Of a stretch of DNA of 14,448 nucleotides, positions 13,383 to 14,448 are shown one piece after another; within the stretch, counting starts at the first letter, position 1, and the number at the start of each line of letters is the position of its first letter. The stretch comes from an uncultured Ruminococcus sp. (GTDB lineage Bacteria > Bacillota > Clostridia > Oscillospirales > Ruminococcaceae), in assembly GCA_946186215.1 (NCBI GenBank), contig CAMHMM010000016.1, positions 1 to 14,448 of the forward strand. Reading direction: 5' to 3'. Under the pieces are notes generated by a model. It was not told where the DNA came from. It made no database searches and was given only the letters and a program-made list of their open reading frames with translations. The position numbers and the translations under genes are program-made.

Positions 13383-14448
13383 ATGCGAAAATTCAGGAGA
13401 GCCGCTGCCGCACTGCTCGCAGCTCTGATGCTTGCAGGCTGTGCGGGAAAAGATACATCGGACAACGGCGGAACAGCTCAGTCGGATGACACCGAAGATC
13501 ATACGGGTTATGTGGATACGCTCACTCCGGGTATTGATTACTACGGATATATCAACGGCAAGGAGCTTCTGGATATGAAGCTCGATTCAAAGCACCAAAG
13601 CATAGGTACATTAAGCAAAGTGGGCGATCTGGTTGATGAGCAGATCGATGATATGCTCGATGAGATAGCAGCAAGCGACGAGGAATTCCCCAGAGGCAGC
13701 TGTGAACAGATGGTACACGATCTTTATCATCTGATCGAGGATGACTATGAAAACAAGCTCGAAAACGATGCGGAAGATACAGCCATTATAGATGCGATCC
13801 TTGAAAAGATAAACTCTGTGGAGAATGTAGACGGACTTAAGCAGCTTTGGCACGACCTTTCGCTGGACTACGGTCTTTTACCCTTTGTTGCAGGAGAAGT
13901 AAGTATAAATTTCTATAATACCGATGAAAATGTGCTTGTATTTTATTATAATGCACCGGTCAATCTTGAAAATATCAAGGACAGTCAGGTCTCTGCCTCT
14001 GCAAACCGTGATTTGCTGGCGGATAAGCTCAAAAATGCGGGAGTACCCGCAGATGATGCCACAAAGCGCGCCACCGAGATGATATATGTGCTGTACGGGA
14101 TAGCGGGGCATACCGATGTTGAGATACTCAACGGGGAAAAGAAACCGGAGGATTATTTCAATGTTTATCACTCCTCGGAAATGTCGGATATCCTTCATAA
14201 TTTCAGCCTGCAGGATATGCTGTACAGTATCGGCTATTCGGGAAAAACTCCCGACAGCGTAGTTATAGCCGATCCGGAGCAGCTCACAGCCATTGATTCC
14301 TATGTGGATGAAGATCATGTCCAGGTGTGGAAGGATCTTGCAATATGCAATGTGATAGATACCTATTCTTCATGGCTTCCCGATAAATACAATTTTACCA
14401 ACGGTGAAAAGATAAGCGGCGAGAGAATGGCAAGGTACATCATCAAGA
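13383..14448 (+). CDS. Lipoprotein, probable M13-family (PepO/neprilysin-like) metallopeptidase, 3' end cut by window
   Basis: Predicted membrane-anchored extracellular peptidase. The first 355 residues are visible. A type II signal peptide MRKFRRAAAALLAALMLAGC has the lipid-anchored C20, followed by a D/T/S-rich spacer. The region from YYGYINGKELLDMKLD (about residue 52 on), with the downstream pattern of a GTLSKVGDLVDEQI helix, GSCEQMVHDLYHL, VDGLKQLWHDL and later VWKDLAICNVIDTYSSWLP, resembles the N-terminal domain of M13 peptidases. The zinc motif HExxH and ExxxD would lie past 14448, so catalysis cannot be confirmed. The ATG at 13383 has GGAGG about 8 nt upstream and follows the regulator by 22 nt, so it is probably in its operon. 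A different secreted lipoprotein remains possible. Confidence 0.78.
   Translation, partial: MRKFRRAAAALLAALMLAGCAGKDTSDNGGTAQSDDTEDHTGYVDTLTPGIDYYGYINGKELLDMKLDSKHQSIGTLSKVGDLVDEQIDDMLDEIAASDEEFPRGSCEQMVHDLYHLIEDDYENKLENDAEDTAIIDAILEKINSVENVDGLKQLWHDLSLDYGLLPFVAGEVSINFYNTDENVLVFYYNAPVNLENIKDSQVSASANRDLLADKLKNAGVPADDATKRATEMIYVLYGIAGHTDVEILNGEKKPEDYFNVYHSSEMSDILHNFSLQDMLYSIGYSGKTPDSVVIADPEQLTAIDSYVDEDHVQVWKDLAICNVIDTYSSWLPDKYNFTNGEKISGERMARYIIK

Overview
The window reads as chromosomal DNA of a Gram-positive, mid-GC member of the Clostridia. A rumen or gut Ruminococcus-type organism is my best guess. Supporting signs are consensus sigma-A promoters (TTGACA/TATAAT with 17-bp spacers), GGAGG-type ribosome sites, the tmRNA sequence, a lipobox lipoprotein, a GHKL/LytTR two-component pair and a class I c-di-GMP riboswitch. 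The assignment to genus is inference; no 16S or similar marker is present.

Layout. (1) 1-4940, minus strand: a housekeeping block. An apparent patatin-phospholipase / cysteine synthase / YfcE-like metallophosphoesterase operon is followed by alaS, which has its own perfect-consensus promoter and runs off the left edge. (2) 4966-6120, plus strand: the trans-translation pair smpB and ssrA (tmRNA), with a strong terminator after ssrA. (3) 6121-7780: an accessory segment directly behind the tmRNA 3' end, a classic integration site. It holds the C-terminal stub of a tyrosine recombinase, a c-di-GMP-I riboswitch with terminator, and an orphan type IV prepilin gene. The segment is bracketed by two related direct-repeat units, each an RNA hairpin followed by three helically phased TGTCCTTTA-like motifs. 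(4) 7827-10843: a large membrane-bound class III adenylate cyclase with two predicted extracytoplasmic sensor domains. (5) 10821-14448: a divergent AgrC-like histidine kinase (minus) and LytTR response regulator (plus). Their intergenic region carries a 118-bp-period tandem repeat with covarying hairpins. The regulator is followed by a lipoprotein resembling M13 (neprilysin/PepO) peptidases, truncated by the window end.

How the parts may work together. The middle of the window places a c-di-GMP-controlled surface fibre subunit immediately upstream of a cAMP synthase. The right-hand part looks like a signal-sensing module (kinase, LytTR regulator, secreted or anchored metallopeptidase) without a visible pheromone gene. 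The most novel material is the bracketing repeat units with phased motifs beside ssrA and the recombinase stub, the riboswitch-prepilin unit, the double-sensor cyclase, and the structured tandem repeat between the divergent two-component promoters.
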